Positions 52,220 through 60,568 of a stretch of 64,000 bases of DNA are shown one piece after another. Every line of letters begins with the position of its first letter. The first letter of the stretch is position 1. Below the pieces are notes generated by a model. That model was not told the origin of the DNA and ran no database searches. It saw only the letters and a program-made list of their open reading frames with translations. The position numbers were made by a program, and so were the translations under genes. The DNA lies in contig CAMKRS010000001.1 in assembly GCA_946415245.1 (NCBI GenBank), positions 124,001-188,000 on the forward strand, in the 5' to 3' direction. Source of the DNA: an uncultured Prevotella sp. (lineage in GTDB: Bacteria; Bacteroidota; Bacteroidia; Bacteroidales; Bacteroidaceae).

Positions 52220-53833
52220 ATGAAAAAGACTATGATATGTTCCTCATTCGCACTCATGCTGTCAGCACTCTCGCTGACAGCGTGCAGCGACGACGATTTC
52301 GGTCCTGATGCCCCGAAGGACTGGGCCGGCACCACCACATTCTTCAACTCCACCGACGAGGCCGGATTCCAGACCTATTACAATCCCGCCATCGGACGTT
52401 GTGGCGACCCGATGCCCTTCTACGACCAGAAAGCTGGCGACTTCAAGGTGCTCTATCTGCAGGAGTACGAGAACAATGCCACCTACACCTTCCACCCTTT
52501 CTGGGCTGTTGCTACCAAGGATGGCGCCAGTTACGAGTCGCTGGGTGAACTCCTGCCCACGGGCACCTCTCAGTATGAGGCCGATGCCGCATTGGGCACA
52601 GGCTGTGCAGTCTACAACGAAAAGGATGGTCTCTACTATATCTATTACACAGGCCACACCTCGACCGAAGTGGTGATGCGTGCTACGTCGCCCGACTTCA
52701 AGACATGGACCAAGGACCGCATCTGGATGCTGAAGGGCGAGGACTACGGCTATGCCGCCAGCGATTTCCGCGACCCGCAGATCTTCGTGGCCGACGACGG
52801 TTTGTGGCACATGGTCATTGCCTCCAAACTGAAGTTTGCTGAGTTCAAGTCGGCTGACCTAAAGACATGGGAGCATGTCGGCCAATTCCCGATGATCTGG
52901 GATCGAATGTGTGAATGTCCCGACATCTTCAAGATGGGTGACTATTGGTATCTCGTCTACAGTGAGGGCTATCGCGCTTCCTGGAGCCGTAAAGTGAAAT
53001 ATATGATGGCGCCTACCTTCGAAGCCCTAAAAGCTTGTTTCAACGATCCAGGTGCCAACTGGCCGAAGGATGGTCATGAGGGCGTGCTCGACAGTCGTGC
53101 CTTCTATGCCGGCAAGACGGCCTCCAACGGCACCGACCGTTATATCTGGGGCTGGTGTCCTTATCGCACAGGCGCTACCATCCACGACAAGAACATCAAC
53201 GTCGGTGCTGGTGGCGAGCCCAACTGGTCGGGTGCACTGGTCTGCCATAAGATCATCCAGCATGCCGACGGTACGCTGACACTTGGCGCTGTGCCTGCGA
53301 TGGCTGCTAAGTACAGCAAGACAGCCGATGCCAGCGTGGTGGCCAGCAATGGCTATAATGGCGGTACGCTTAGTGGCGACGATGCCTACGTGCTCTACAG
53401 TCGCCTAGGCACCTGCAACCATATTTCATTCACCGTGAAGACCTCTAACAACAGGGACAAGTTCGGCATCTCGTTCGTGCGCAGCACTGATCCCGAATTT
53501 TACTACACGCTGGTGGTCAATCCCGAAAATGAGAACAGCCGCAAGATTAACTATGAGCAGGAGGGCTATCGCCTGCAGAAAGACAATGAAGGCAAAGAAG
53601 TAAAGGTCTATGGCAAGGGCTTCATCGAGGGCATCGACGGCTATTGGTTCGCACGTCCCGCCGATAACACCTACCACATCGACATCTACACTGATAACTC
53701 GGTTGTCGTGACCTACATCAACGATGTATGTGCCTACACCCAGCGCATCTATGGCATACAGAAAAACTGCTGGAGCATCAACAATTATGGAGGCTCCATT
53801 ACTGTTAGTGATGTGAAAGTCAGTCAACAATAA
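52220..53833 (+). CDS. GH32 surface lipoprotein, endo-fructanase-like
   Basis: This 537-residue lipoprotein has a lipobox at SLTAC (about 18-22). The five-bladed propeller carries GH32 motifs: the nucleophile region is RCGDPMPFYD (a GDP in place of the usual NDP), RDPQIF (transition-state stabilizer, about 175-180) and ECPDIF (acid/base, about 228-233). A C-terminal beta-sandwich follows. It occupies the same place as the surface endo-levanase BT1760 and has a lipid anchor, so it probably cuts long fructan outside the cell. Whether it prefers levan or inulin cannot be told. It starts 7 bp after the DUF4960 gene. Confidence 0.85.
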   Translation: MKKTMICSSFALMLSALSLTACSDDDFGPDAPKDWAGTTTFFNSTDEAGFQTYYNPAIGRCGDPMPFYDQKAGDFKVLYLQEYENNATYTFHPFWAVATKDGASYESLGELLPTGTSQYEADAALGTGCAVYNEKDGLYYIYYTGHTSTEVVMRATSPDFKTWTKDRIWMLKGEDYGYAASDFRDPQIFVADDGLWHMVIASKLKFAEFKSADLKTWEHVGQFPMIWDRMCECPDIFKMGDYWYLVYSEGYRASWSRKVKYMMAPTFEALKACFNDPGANWPKDGHEGVLDSRAFYAGKTASNGTDRYIWGWCPYRTGATIHDKNINVGAGGEPNWSGALVCHKIIQHADGTLTLGAVPAMAAKYSKTADASVVASNGYNGGTLSGDDAYVLYSRLGTCNHISFTVKTSNNRDKFGISFVRSTDPEFYYTLVVNPENENSRKINYEQEGYRLQKDNEGKEVKVYGKGFIEGIDGYWFARPADNTYHIDIYTDNSVVVTYINDVCAYTQRIYGIQKNCWSINNYGGSITVSDVKVSQQ

Positions 53834-53856
53834 GCAGTTTCGGCATTGAAAGAAAA

Positions 53857-53914
53857 ATCGTTCATTGCTCAGAAAAATGTTGCAATGAACGATTTTTCTT
53901 AGTAAATGAAACAT
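53857..53914 (+). promoter_or_regulatory. Fructan operator set 3
   Basis: Forward half-sites ATGAACGAT (53885-53893) and ATGAAACAT (53906-53914) start 21 bp apart; the second starts 38 nt before the -7 box at 53944. Reverse half-sites are ATCGTTCAT (53857-53865) and TGTTGCAA (53878-53885). Confidence 0.75.
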
Positions 53915-53943
53915 AAATTATAGTGTGAGAGCCTCATTTGCTG

Positions 53944-53952
53944 TAACTTTGC
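53944..53952 (+). promoter_or_regulatory. -7 box of GH32-permease-fructokinase operon
   Basis: TAACTTTGC is followed by GGC, about 22 nt before the start codon at 53974. Confidence 0.7.
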
Positions 53953-53973
53953 GGCAAATTCAATAATAATCAA

Positions 53974-55644
53974 ATGAATAACAAAATGAAAAGAACGGTA
54001 TTTTTATTGTTGGCAGCGATGCTGACGACGGCTTTGATTAAGGCTCAGGTGACACCGATGGTGTTGGGCGACAGTCATGCCATGCTGAAGATGGAACAAG
54101 GTAAGAAGTATGTGCTCCTGCCCGTGCAGGAATCGGAGGATATAGCTTCGATTGCAGTACTGAACAACCAAAACGACATGGTGCAGCGATTGAATGTGAA
54201 GCTGGCCATTGACCGAGTGGACTATTATGTGCCTTACGAGTTGAAGGGTGCCTGTCTGTTCGATATCGAATTTCGTGGAGACAGACGTCAGAAGGGTGCT
54301 GTGGGCGAGTTCGTCTGCTGGAAGGATATAAAGTTCTCCAACACCTTCGACACCACCAACCGTGAGCGTTTCCGTCCTGCCTATCATCATACGCCTCTCT
54401 ACGGATGGATGAACGATCCTAACGGTATGTTCTATAAGGATGGTGTATGGCACCTCTACTATCAGTATAACCCCTATGGTTCACAGTGGGAGAATATGCA
54501 CTGGGGTCACTCAACCTCACGCGACTTGATTCATTGGGAGCATCAGCCAATGGCTTTGGAGCCGGACTGGCTGGGTAGTATCTTCAGTGGTTCGTGTGTA
54601 ACAAATGGTGACGAGATTGTTGCCCTTTATACTTCTGCAGGCCATCATCAGACACAGTCGATGGCTGTGTCGAAGGACGGTGGACGCACGTTCCAGAAAT
54701 ACGATGGCAACCCAGTGCTGACGACCAGTGATGTGGCTGACTTCCGCGATCCAAGACCATTCTGGAACGAGGATATCCGCGCCTGGAACCTTATCCTGGC
54801 AGCAGGTCAGGAGATGCGCATCTATTCCTCGAAGGATTTGAAAGCGTGGAAGTACGAGAGTTCTTTTGGCAAGGAGTACGGCAATCATGGTGGTGTATGG
54901 GAGTGCCCAGACCTGTTTAAGATAGACAACAAGTGGGTGTTGATCTGTAACATCAATCCTGGTGGTCCTTTTGGTGGAAGTGCTACCCAGTACTTTGTGG
55001 GCGACTTTGATGGTAGGAAGTTCACCTGTGAGTCGATGCCGAAGGTAACGAAGTGGCTTGATTATGGTAAGGACCACTATGCTACGGTCTCTTTCTATAA
55101 TGCTCCTGAGAACCGTCACGTGGTGCTGGCGTGGATGTCGAACTGGCAGTATGCCAACCAGGTGCCAACTAAGCAGTATCGCTCGGGTAATTCCATTCCT
55201 CGTGACTTGGGCCTGTTCACCTGTGGTGAGGAGACTTACGTGAGTGTGGTGCCCTCAAAGGAGATGTTGGCTGTGCGTGGTGCTAAGATCAAAAAACCGA
55301 CAGAAGCCTGCGAAATCATCGTTGATGTGAAGAATCAGGCCGAAATCGTATTGTCGAATGCGAAAGGCGAGCAGGTGGTGATGATCTATGACGGTCAGAA
55401 ACAGACTTTCAGCATGGATCGCATGAAGAGTGGTGATGTCAGTTTCAGTGATGCCTTCCCATGCGTGACGGAGGCTCCTACCTATGGACAGATTAAGCAA
55501 TTGCGCCTATTCATCGATCGCTGTTCTATCGAGGTGTTCGATACAGATGGTAAGATGGCAATGACCAATCTCGTCTTCCCCTCTGAGCCTTATAATATAA
55601 TCAAGGTTAAGGGTGGCAAAGCCACTATCTATGAGATTAAATAA
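53974..55644 (+). CDS. GH32 exo-fructosidase (inulinase/levanase type)
   Basis: This 556-residue exported enzyme has a signal peptide (VFLLLAAMLTTALIKAQ). The complete GH32 set is present: the nucleophile in YGWMNDPNGMFY (about 145-156), FSGSCV, FRDPRPFW (about 257) and the acid/base in WECPDLF (about 310). The C-terminal beta-sandwich has the typical DRCSIEVF (about 510-517). It probably releases fructose from oligosaccharides in the periplasm for the permease and kinase downstream. An alternative start is the ATG at 53986 (MKRTVF). Confidence 0.92.
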   Translation: MNNKMKRTVFLLLAAMLTTALIKAQVTPMVLGDSHAMLKMEQGKKYVLLPVQESEDIASIAVLNNQNDMVQRLNVKLAIDRVDYYVPYELKGACLFDIEFRGDRRQKGAVGEFVCWKDIKFSNTFDTTNRERFRPAYHHTPLYGWMNDPNGMFYKDGVWHLYYQYNPYGSQWENMHWGHSTSRDLIHWEHQPMALEPDWLGSIFSGSCVTNGDEIVALYTSAGHHQTQSMAVSKDGGRTFQKYDGNPVLTTSDVADFRDPRPFWNEDIRAWNLILAAGQEMRIYSSKDLKAWKYESSFGKEYGNHGGVWECPDLFKIDNKWVLICNINPGGPFGGSATQYFVGDFDGRKFTCESMPKVTKWLDYGKDHYATVSFYNAPENRHVVLAWMSNWQYANQVPTKQYRSGNSIPRDLGLFTCGEETYVSVVPSKEMLAVRGAKIKKPTEACEIIVDVKNQAEIVLSNAKGEQVVMIYDGQKQTFSMDRMKSGDVSFSDAFPCVTEAPTYGQIKQLRLFIDRCSIEVFDTDGKMAMTNLVFPSEPYNIIKVKGGKATIYEIK

Positions 55645-55658
55645 CAAATAAAATCAAT

Positions 55659-56819
55659 ATGAAACAGACAAAACTTGCCCTCATCCCTGTGATGTTCTGC
55701 TTCTTCGCCATGGGTTTTGTTGACCTGGTGGGCATTGCATCCAATTATGTGAAGGAAGACCTCGCGCTGAATGATTCGACAGCCAACATCTTTCCGTCAC
55801 TCGTATTCTTCTGGTTCCTGATCTTCAGTGTGCCGACAGGTATGCTGATGAACAAGATCGGGCGTAAGAACACTGTTCTCCTCTCGTTGGTGGTAACTAT
55901 CGTCTCGCTGCTGCTGCCGCTCTTCGGTGAGAATTTTGGCATTATGCTCTGTGCCTTCTCGCTGTTAGGCATCGGCAACGCCCTGATGCAGACATCACTC
56001 AACCCGCTGGTTTCTACCGTGATGGGTGGCGGCAACCTTGCCTCTACACTCACCTTCGGACAGTTTATCAAGGCCATCGCCTCATTTTTGGCACCATATC
56101 TTGCCATGTGGGGTGCTACGCAGGTAATTCCCACGTTCGGCTACGACTGGCGCGTGCTCTTTGCCATCTATTTCGTGGTGGGTATTCTCGCTGCCGCCCT
56201 GTTGTCTGTCACGCCTATTGAAGAGGAGAAGATTGAGGGTAAACCATCTACTTTCGCAGAGTGCCTGAAACTCTTGGGAACGCCCATCGTGTTGTTGTCA
56301 TTCTTGGGCATCATGTGCCATGTAGGTATTGATGTGGGTACGAACACCACAGCTCCGAAGATCCTGATGGAGCGTCTGGGCATGACGCTTAATGACGCTG
56401 CCTTTGCCACAAGTCTCTACTTCATCTTCCGTACTATCGGTTGTCTGACAGGCTCATTCTTTCTCCGTGTGATGAACAACCGTAGTTTCTTTATTATCAG
56501 TGTCGTGATGATGGCTCTCTCGATGTGCGGCCTCTTCATTGGCACCGAGAAGTGGATGCTCTATACGGCTATCGCCCTCGTAGGCTACGGCAACTCGAAT
56601 ATCTTCTCCATCTGTTTTGCCCAGGCTCTGACAGCTATGCCGCAGAAACAGAACGAGGTGAGCGGTCTGATGATTATGGGCCTCTTTGGCGGCACCATCT
56701 TCCCATTGCTGATGGGCTTTATGAGCGATGCCATGGGACAGGCAGGAGCCGTTATCATCATGGCCATCGGTGTTGTCTATCTGTTTACTTATATCAAACA
56801 ACTTAAAACCCAAAATTAA
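55659..56819 (+). CDS. MFS sugar permease (fructose uptake)
   Basis: This 386-residue inner-membrane protein has about 12 hydrophobic segments and belongs to the FucP-like major facilitator group (MKQTKLALIPVMFCFFAMGFVD; PTGMLMNKIGRKNTVLL in the first cytoplasmic loop; LGIGNALMQTSLNPLVSTV). It lies 14 bp after the GH32 gene and 1 bp before the fructokinase gene. The same order (kinase, permease, GH32) is found in the Bacteroides fructan locus, where the permease imports fructose. Confidence 0.9.
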   Translation: MKQTKLALIPVMFCFFAMGFVDLVGIASNYVKEDLALNDSTANIFPSLVFFWFLIFSVPTGMLMNKIGRKNTVLLSLVVTIVSLLLPLFGENFGIMLCAFSLLGIGNALMQTSLNPLVSTVMGGGNLASTLTFGQFIKAIASFLAPYLAMWGATQVIPTFGYDWRVLFAIYFVVGILAAALLSVTPIEEEKIEGKPSTFAECLKLLGTPIVLLSFLGIMCHVGIDVGTNTTAPKILMERLGMTLNDAAFATSLYFIFRTIGCLTGSFFLRVMNNRSFFIISVVMMALSMCGLFIGTEKWMLYTAIALVGYGNSNIFSICFAQALTAMPQKQNEVSGLMIMGLFGGTIFPLLMGFMSDAMGQAGAVIIMAIGVVYLFTYIKQLKTQN

Positions 56820-56820
56820 A

Positions 56821-57696
56821 ATGAAAAGATATATCGTTGGCCTCGGAGAGGCTTTATGGGATGTACTTCCCGAAGGAAAGAAACTGGGCGGAGCCCCTGC
56901 AAACTTTGCTTATCACGCAGGCCAGTTCGGTCTGGATACCATTGCCATCAGTGCCTTAGGTGAGGATGATCTGGCAGAAGAAACCATCGAGGCTCTGAAA
57001 GAGCACAATCTGAACTACCTGATGCCTCGGGTGCCTTATCCTACAGGTACGGTGCAGGTGACACTGGCCGAGGGAGGAATCCCTACGTATGAAATCAAGG
57101 AAGGTGTGGCTTGGGACAATATCCCTTATACCGATGAAATGGCCGAAATTGCCAAGAATGCCCGTGCCGTCTGTTTCGGTTCTCTGGCTCAGCGCAATGG
57201 TGTTTCCCGTGAGAACATTCGCAAATTCCTGGCTGAAACGCCAGCCGATTGCCTGAAGATCTGTGATATCAACCTGCGTCAGCAGTTCTATTCGAAGGAA
57301 ATACTCGAAGACTCCTTCAAGCTTTGCAACATCCTGAAGATTAATGACGAGGAACTGGTGGTCGTGAATCGTATGTTTGGCTATGATGGATTAGACATGC
57401 GTCAGACCTGTGAGAAGATGGTTCAGGACTATGGACTGAAGATGCTGGTACTGACTTGTGGCACTAACGGTTCGTATGTCTTTACTGACGATGGCCTGAC
57501 TTCATTCCAGGATACACCGAAGGTGGAAGTGGCTGATACAGTCGGGGCTGGCGACTCTTTCACAGGTAGTTTCTGTGCCTGCATCCTGAACGGGAAACCT
57601 GTACAGGAGGCTCACAAGACTGCTGTTGCCGTCAGTGCTTTTGTCTGCACACAGAATGGCGCTATGCCCATCGTACCTAATGAATTGAAGAAATAA
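56821..57696 (+). CDS. Fructokinase, PfkB family
   Basis: This 291-residue cytoplasmic kinase phosphorylates fructose with ATP. It begins YIVGLGEALWDVLPEGKKLGGAPANFAYH, the fructokinase-type substrate-binding start. It has the PfkB signature DTVGAGDSFTGSF (about 239-251) with the catalytic Asp. The ATG at 56821 directly follows the permease stop. It converges on the M16 peptidase gene with no intergenic base, so transcripts of the two must overlap. Confidence 0.93.
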   Translation: MKRYIVGLGEALWDVLPEGKKLGGAPANFAYHAGQFGLDTIAISALGEDDLAEETIEALKEHNLNYLMPRVPYPTGTVQVTLAEGGIPTYEIKEGVAWDNIPYTDEMAEIAKNARAVCFGSLAQRNGVSRENIRKFLAETPADCLKICDINLRQQFYSKEILEDSFKLCNILKINDEELVVVNRMFGYDGLDMRQTCEKMVQDYGLKMLVLTCGTNGSYVFTDDGLTSFQDTPKVEVADTVGAGDSFTGSFCACILNGKPVQEAHKTAVAVSAFVCTQNGAMPIVPNELKK

Positions 57697-58935
57697 TCAC
57701 TGGAAAATCAGTGTGGTTAGTTTCTCTGTGGCGAACAGTTCGTTCGCCACTTTCTGTATGTCCTCGGCTGTGACTTTATCAATGCTGTCGTAGAGGTGGG
57801 TGATGTCCTTCTCCCAGCCATAGTGCAGGAAACTTTTGCCAAAGTCGAGGGCAAACTGCTCGTGGTTGTCGCAGGCGATGGCGATCTGGCCCTTCAGCTG
57901 TCGCTTGGCATTCTTAAGCTGTGTGGCACTGAGTGGCTTTCGCATCATCTTATCCTGTTCGCGACGTACCAGGCGCAGACATTTCCTGACATCATGCGGA
58001 TCGCAGCCGAAATACACGCTCCAGATGCCCGTGTCGCTATAGCTCACCATCGTACTTTCAACGGTATAGACCAGTCCGTTGCGCTCTCTGAGGGAGAGAT
58101 TCAGACGGGCATTCATACCTGGTCCTCCTAAGATATTATTAAGTAGGTATAGGGGAATGCGAAGGGGATGGTGGATGTCATAGGCCCGTGTGCCCAGCAT
58201 GACGTGCGACTGGTGGGTGCCAAGATCTTTGGTAATAAGTTGAGAGTGGAGAGTGGAGAGCGGAGAGTTGCTGCGTCCCTTCGTTTCAGGAATAGCGGTA
58301 GCAAACTCTAAACTCTCAATTCTAAACTCTAAACTCTTTACAAGGCGTTTGAAGTCAATATCGCCATAGGCAAAAAAGATGGCATTGTCAGGGCGATAGT
58401 AACGATGCACAAAGCGCAGGGCATCTTTTGTGGTATAGGTGCGCAGTTGCTCTGCCTTGCCCAGGATGTTATGCCCTAAGGGATGGCCCTCAAAGAGGAT
58501 ATTTTCGAATTCGTCGTAGATGAGTTCCGCTGGCGAATCGTTATAACTCTCAATTTCATCGCAGATTACTTCTACTTCCTTATCAATCTCCTGCTGTGGA
58601 TATTGACTATGGAAGACGATATCTGTCAGTACGTTCACAGCTTGAGTGAAGTGTTCTTTCGAGATGGCAGCATAGAAAGTGGTGTCTTCCTTGTTGGTGA
58701 AAGCGTTGAGCTCACCGCCCAAGCCTTCCAAGGCGTTGATAATCTGTAGGGCATTGCGCTTTTCGGTACCCTTGAAAGTCATGTGCTCGCAGAAATGAGC
58801 CATACCCTCTTCACCTGGACTTTCATCACGCGTTCCTGCAGCTATCTGGTAGCCACAGTAGACCACCCGCGAACTAGATGGCAGGTGGATGATTCGCAGG
58901 CCGTTTGGGAGGGTATGAGTATTGTATTTCGTCAT
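57697..58935 (-). CDS. M16 family zinc peptidase with heptamer-coded insert
   Basis: This 412-residue protein is a processing-peptidase-like M16 enzyme with the inverted zinc motif HFCEH (about 47-51) and the distal glutamate region EVEVICDEIESYNDSP (about 120). The C-terminal half has the usual RLNLSLRERNGLVYTVES (about 282-299). Between about 203 and 238 lies an odd stretch (SLEFRIESLEF, then SPLSTLHSQLI). It is encoded by two heptamer arrays at 58303-58337 and 58242-58269. This is the linker between the two halves of the fold, where an insertion would be tolerated. Confidence 0.88.
   Translation of the reverse strand: MTKYNTHTLPNGLRIIHLPSSSRVVYCGYQIAAGTRDESPGEEGMAHFCEHMTFKGTEKRNALQIINALEGLGGELNAFTNKEDTTFYAAISKEHFTQAVNVLTDIVFHSQYPQQEIDKEVEVICDEIESYNDSPAELIYDEFENILFEGHPLGHNILGKAEQLRTYTTKDALRFVHRYYRPDNAIFFAYGDIDFKRLVKSLEFRIESLEFATAIPETKGRSNSPLSTLHSQLITKDLGTHQSHVMLGTRAYDIHHPLRIPLYLLNNILGGPGMNARLNLSLRERNGLVYTVESTMVSYSDTGIWSVYFGCDPHDVRKCLRLVRREQDKMMRKPLSATQLKNAKRQLKGQIAIACDNHEQFALDFGKSFLHYGWEKDITHLYDSIDKVTAEDIQKVANELFATEKLTTLIFQ
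58242..58269 (-). repeat. GAGAGTG heptamer array in M16 gene
   Basis: Four units on the plus strand: GAGAGTG, GAGAGTG, GAGAGCG, GAGAGTT. It is roughly complementary to the AAACTCT array 33 bp further on. Confidence 0.8.
58303..58337 (-). repeat. AAACTCT heptamer array in M16 gene
   Basis: Five units: AAACTCT, AAACTCT, CAATTCT, AAACTCT, AAACTCT. They are read in frame as repeated SLEF/IESLEF. Confidence 0.85.
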
Positions 58936-58940
58936 TTTGC

Positions 58941-59006
58941 GTGCAAAGGTACAAAATAATTATGCATTATGCATTATGAATTATGAATTATTTTGTATCT
59001 TTGCAC
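58941..59006. promoter_or_regulatory. Mirror-image divergent promoters of M16 and PfkB genes
   Basis: The left arm (58941-58961) and right arm (58986-59006) are 21-bp inverted repeats with one mismatch. They carry TACCTTTGC on the minus strand and TATCTTTGC on the plus strand. The space between is part of a heptamer array. Confidence 0.75.
58959..58990 (+). repeat. ATTATGC/ATTATGA heptamer array in divergent promoter
   Basis: Units ATTATGC, ATTATGC, ATTATGA, ATTATGA, then ATTA. The array fills the -33 regions of both divergent promoters. Confidence 0.85.
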
Positions 59007-59023
59007 CATCAATATTTAAAAGA

Positions 59024-59983
59024 ATGCGAAAAGTAATTGGAATTGGCGAGACTGTTCTCGACATCATCTTTAAGAATGATCTACCAATAGGCGCTGTGCC
59101 TGGCGGGTCTGTTTTCAATGGCGTCATCTCTTTAGGTCGCTCAGGCGTACCAGCCTCGTTTATCAGCGAGACGGGCAACGATCGTGTGGGAGAACGCATC
59201 ATCGCTTTCTCGCGTGAGAATGGGGTGAATGCGGATAATATTGCCGTCTATCCGGAATCGAAATCACCAGTGTCTCTGGCGTTCCTCAACGATAAGAACG
59301 ATGCAGACTACATCTTCTATAAGGATCATCCGCACGACCAGATGGACTTTATTTATCCTGACATCCAGCCTGACGACATCGTGATGTTCGGCTCTTACTA
59401 TGCTGTTAATCCTGTGATTCGTCCGCAGATGGCGGCTTTCCTTGATCACGCCAAAAACAATGGAGCTATTATCTATTACGATGTCAATTTCCGTTCCTCG
59501 CACAAGCATGAGGTGATGAAACTGACCCCCAATCTCCTGGAGAACTTGGAATATGCCGATATCGTGCGCGGCTCTGCAGAGGATTTCGACGTGTTATATA
59601 AGAAGACGGATGCAGATGCCATCTATCGTTCACAGATTGCTTTCTATACCAAGAACTTCATCTTTACGCAGGGCAGCGATCCTGTGGAACTGAGGGCTGT
59701 GGGCGATATCAAGAAACAGTATGAGGTGGAGAAAATGGAAACGCTGAGTACTATCGGTGCTGGCGATAACTTTAATGCAGGCTTTGTCTATGGACTGATC
59801 AAGTATGGCATCACGAGGGAAATGATCCAGAACGGCTTCAAAGAGGCGTTGTGGGACAAGCTGATAGCCTGCGCCCAGAAGTTCTCTGCCAATGTCTGCA
59901 AAAGCATCGATAATAGCGTCGACAAGGCTTTTGGTCAGCAGATGGCGCAGGAGATGCAGGCTTATCTGCAAGAAAGCCTATAA
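59024..59983 (+). CDS. PfkB-family carbohydrate kinase
   Basis: This 319-residue sugar or nucleoside kinase begins MRKVIGIGETVLDIIFK. It has GGSVFNGVISLGRSG (substrate side) and the signature STIGAGDNFNAGF (about 241-253). Bacteroidales carry several such paralogues; the substrate cannot be named. The ATG at 59024 is chosen because the upstream in-frame extension is translated from the heptamer array and the promoter. It converges on the LOG-family gene with a 6-bp gap. Confidence 0.88.
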   Translation: MRKVIGIGETVLDIIFKNDLPIGAVPGGSVFNGVISLGRSGVPASFISETGNDRVGERIIAFSRENGVNADNIAVYPESKSPVSLAFLNDKNDADYIFYKDHPHDQMDFIYPDIQPDDIVMFGSYYAVNPVIRPQMAAFLDHAKNNGAIIYYDVNFRSSHKHEVMKLTPNLLENLEYADIVRGSAEDFDVLYKKTDADAIYRSQIAFYTKNFIFTQGSDPVELRAVGDIKKQYEVEKMETLSTIGAGDNFNAGFVYGLIKYGITREMIQNGFKEALWDKLIACAQKFSANVCKSIDNSVDKAFGQQMAQEMQAYLQESL

Positions 59984-59989
59984 GCTTCC

Positions 59990-60523
59990 TTAGGATTGAA
60001 TGATCTGGCTGATTTCTTCGATGGAATCAGCCTTTTTGATGTATTGCTGCCAATCGCCACGAATCATTCCCTTGCTCTGCAAATCGTTGAGCAGGGCAAT
60101 GAGCGAATTCCAGAAACCTTTCATATTATAAAGGATTACCTTCTTCTGATGATAGCCGATAGTGGCAGAAGAGGCAATGGTAAAGATCTCATCAATGGTG
60201 CCAATACCACCAGGCAGGGCAATAAACACATCGCTCTGGTCCATCATCAGCTGTTTTCTGTCGCTGAGGTTATCACAGGGAATATCCACATCGACATAGT
60301 CGCTGATACGACCACTATCCTCAACAATCAACGGGACGATGCCAATGGTATGGCCTCCTGCTTCCTTTGTGGCTTTGGCGACACACTCCATCAGTCCCTG
60401 ATTCACCCCGCCATACACAATGGTATGGCCCTTCTCTGCTGCCCACTTTCCAAGCTCTTCCGTTAACGTAAAGAACTCAGGATCAATCTGCTGATTCGCA
60501 GAACAAAAAACACATATCTTCAT
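59990..60523 (-). CDS. LOG-family phosphoribohydrolase
   Basis: This 177-residue Rossmann-like protein has the TIGR00730/LOG signature PGGIGTIDEIFTI (about 104-116) and GGVNQGLMECVA (about 38-49). Members cleave nucleoside 5'-monophosphates to base and ribose 5-phosphate; several were long annotated as lysine decarboxylases. The length fits the family. It is transcribed divergently from the DEAD-box helicase through a shared palindromic promoter. Confidence 0.9.
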   Translation of the reverse strand: MKICVFCSANQQIDPEFFTLTEELGKWAAEKGHTIVYGGVNQGLMECVAKATKEAGGHTIGIVPLIVEDSGRISDYVDVDIPCDNLSDRKQLMMDQSDVFIALPGGIGTIDEIFTIASSATIGYHQKKVILYNMKGFWNSLIALLNDLQSKGMIRGDWQQYIKKADSIEEISQIIQS

Positions 60524-60529
60524 ATCTGC

Positions 60530-60562
60530 TGCAAAGATACGAATTTTTTTTGTATCTTTGCA
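60530..60562. promoter_or_regulatory. Palindromic back-to-back promoters of LOG and helicase genes
   Basis: TGCAAAGATAC (60530-60540) and GTATCTTTGCA (60552-60562) are perfect inverted repeats, each being a -7 box, with an 11-bp centre. The two polymerase sites must exclude each other. Confidence 0.75.
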
Positions 60563-60568
60563 CCCAAG

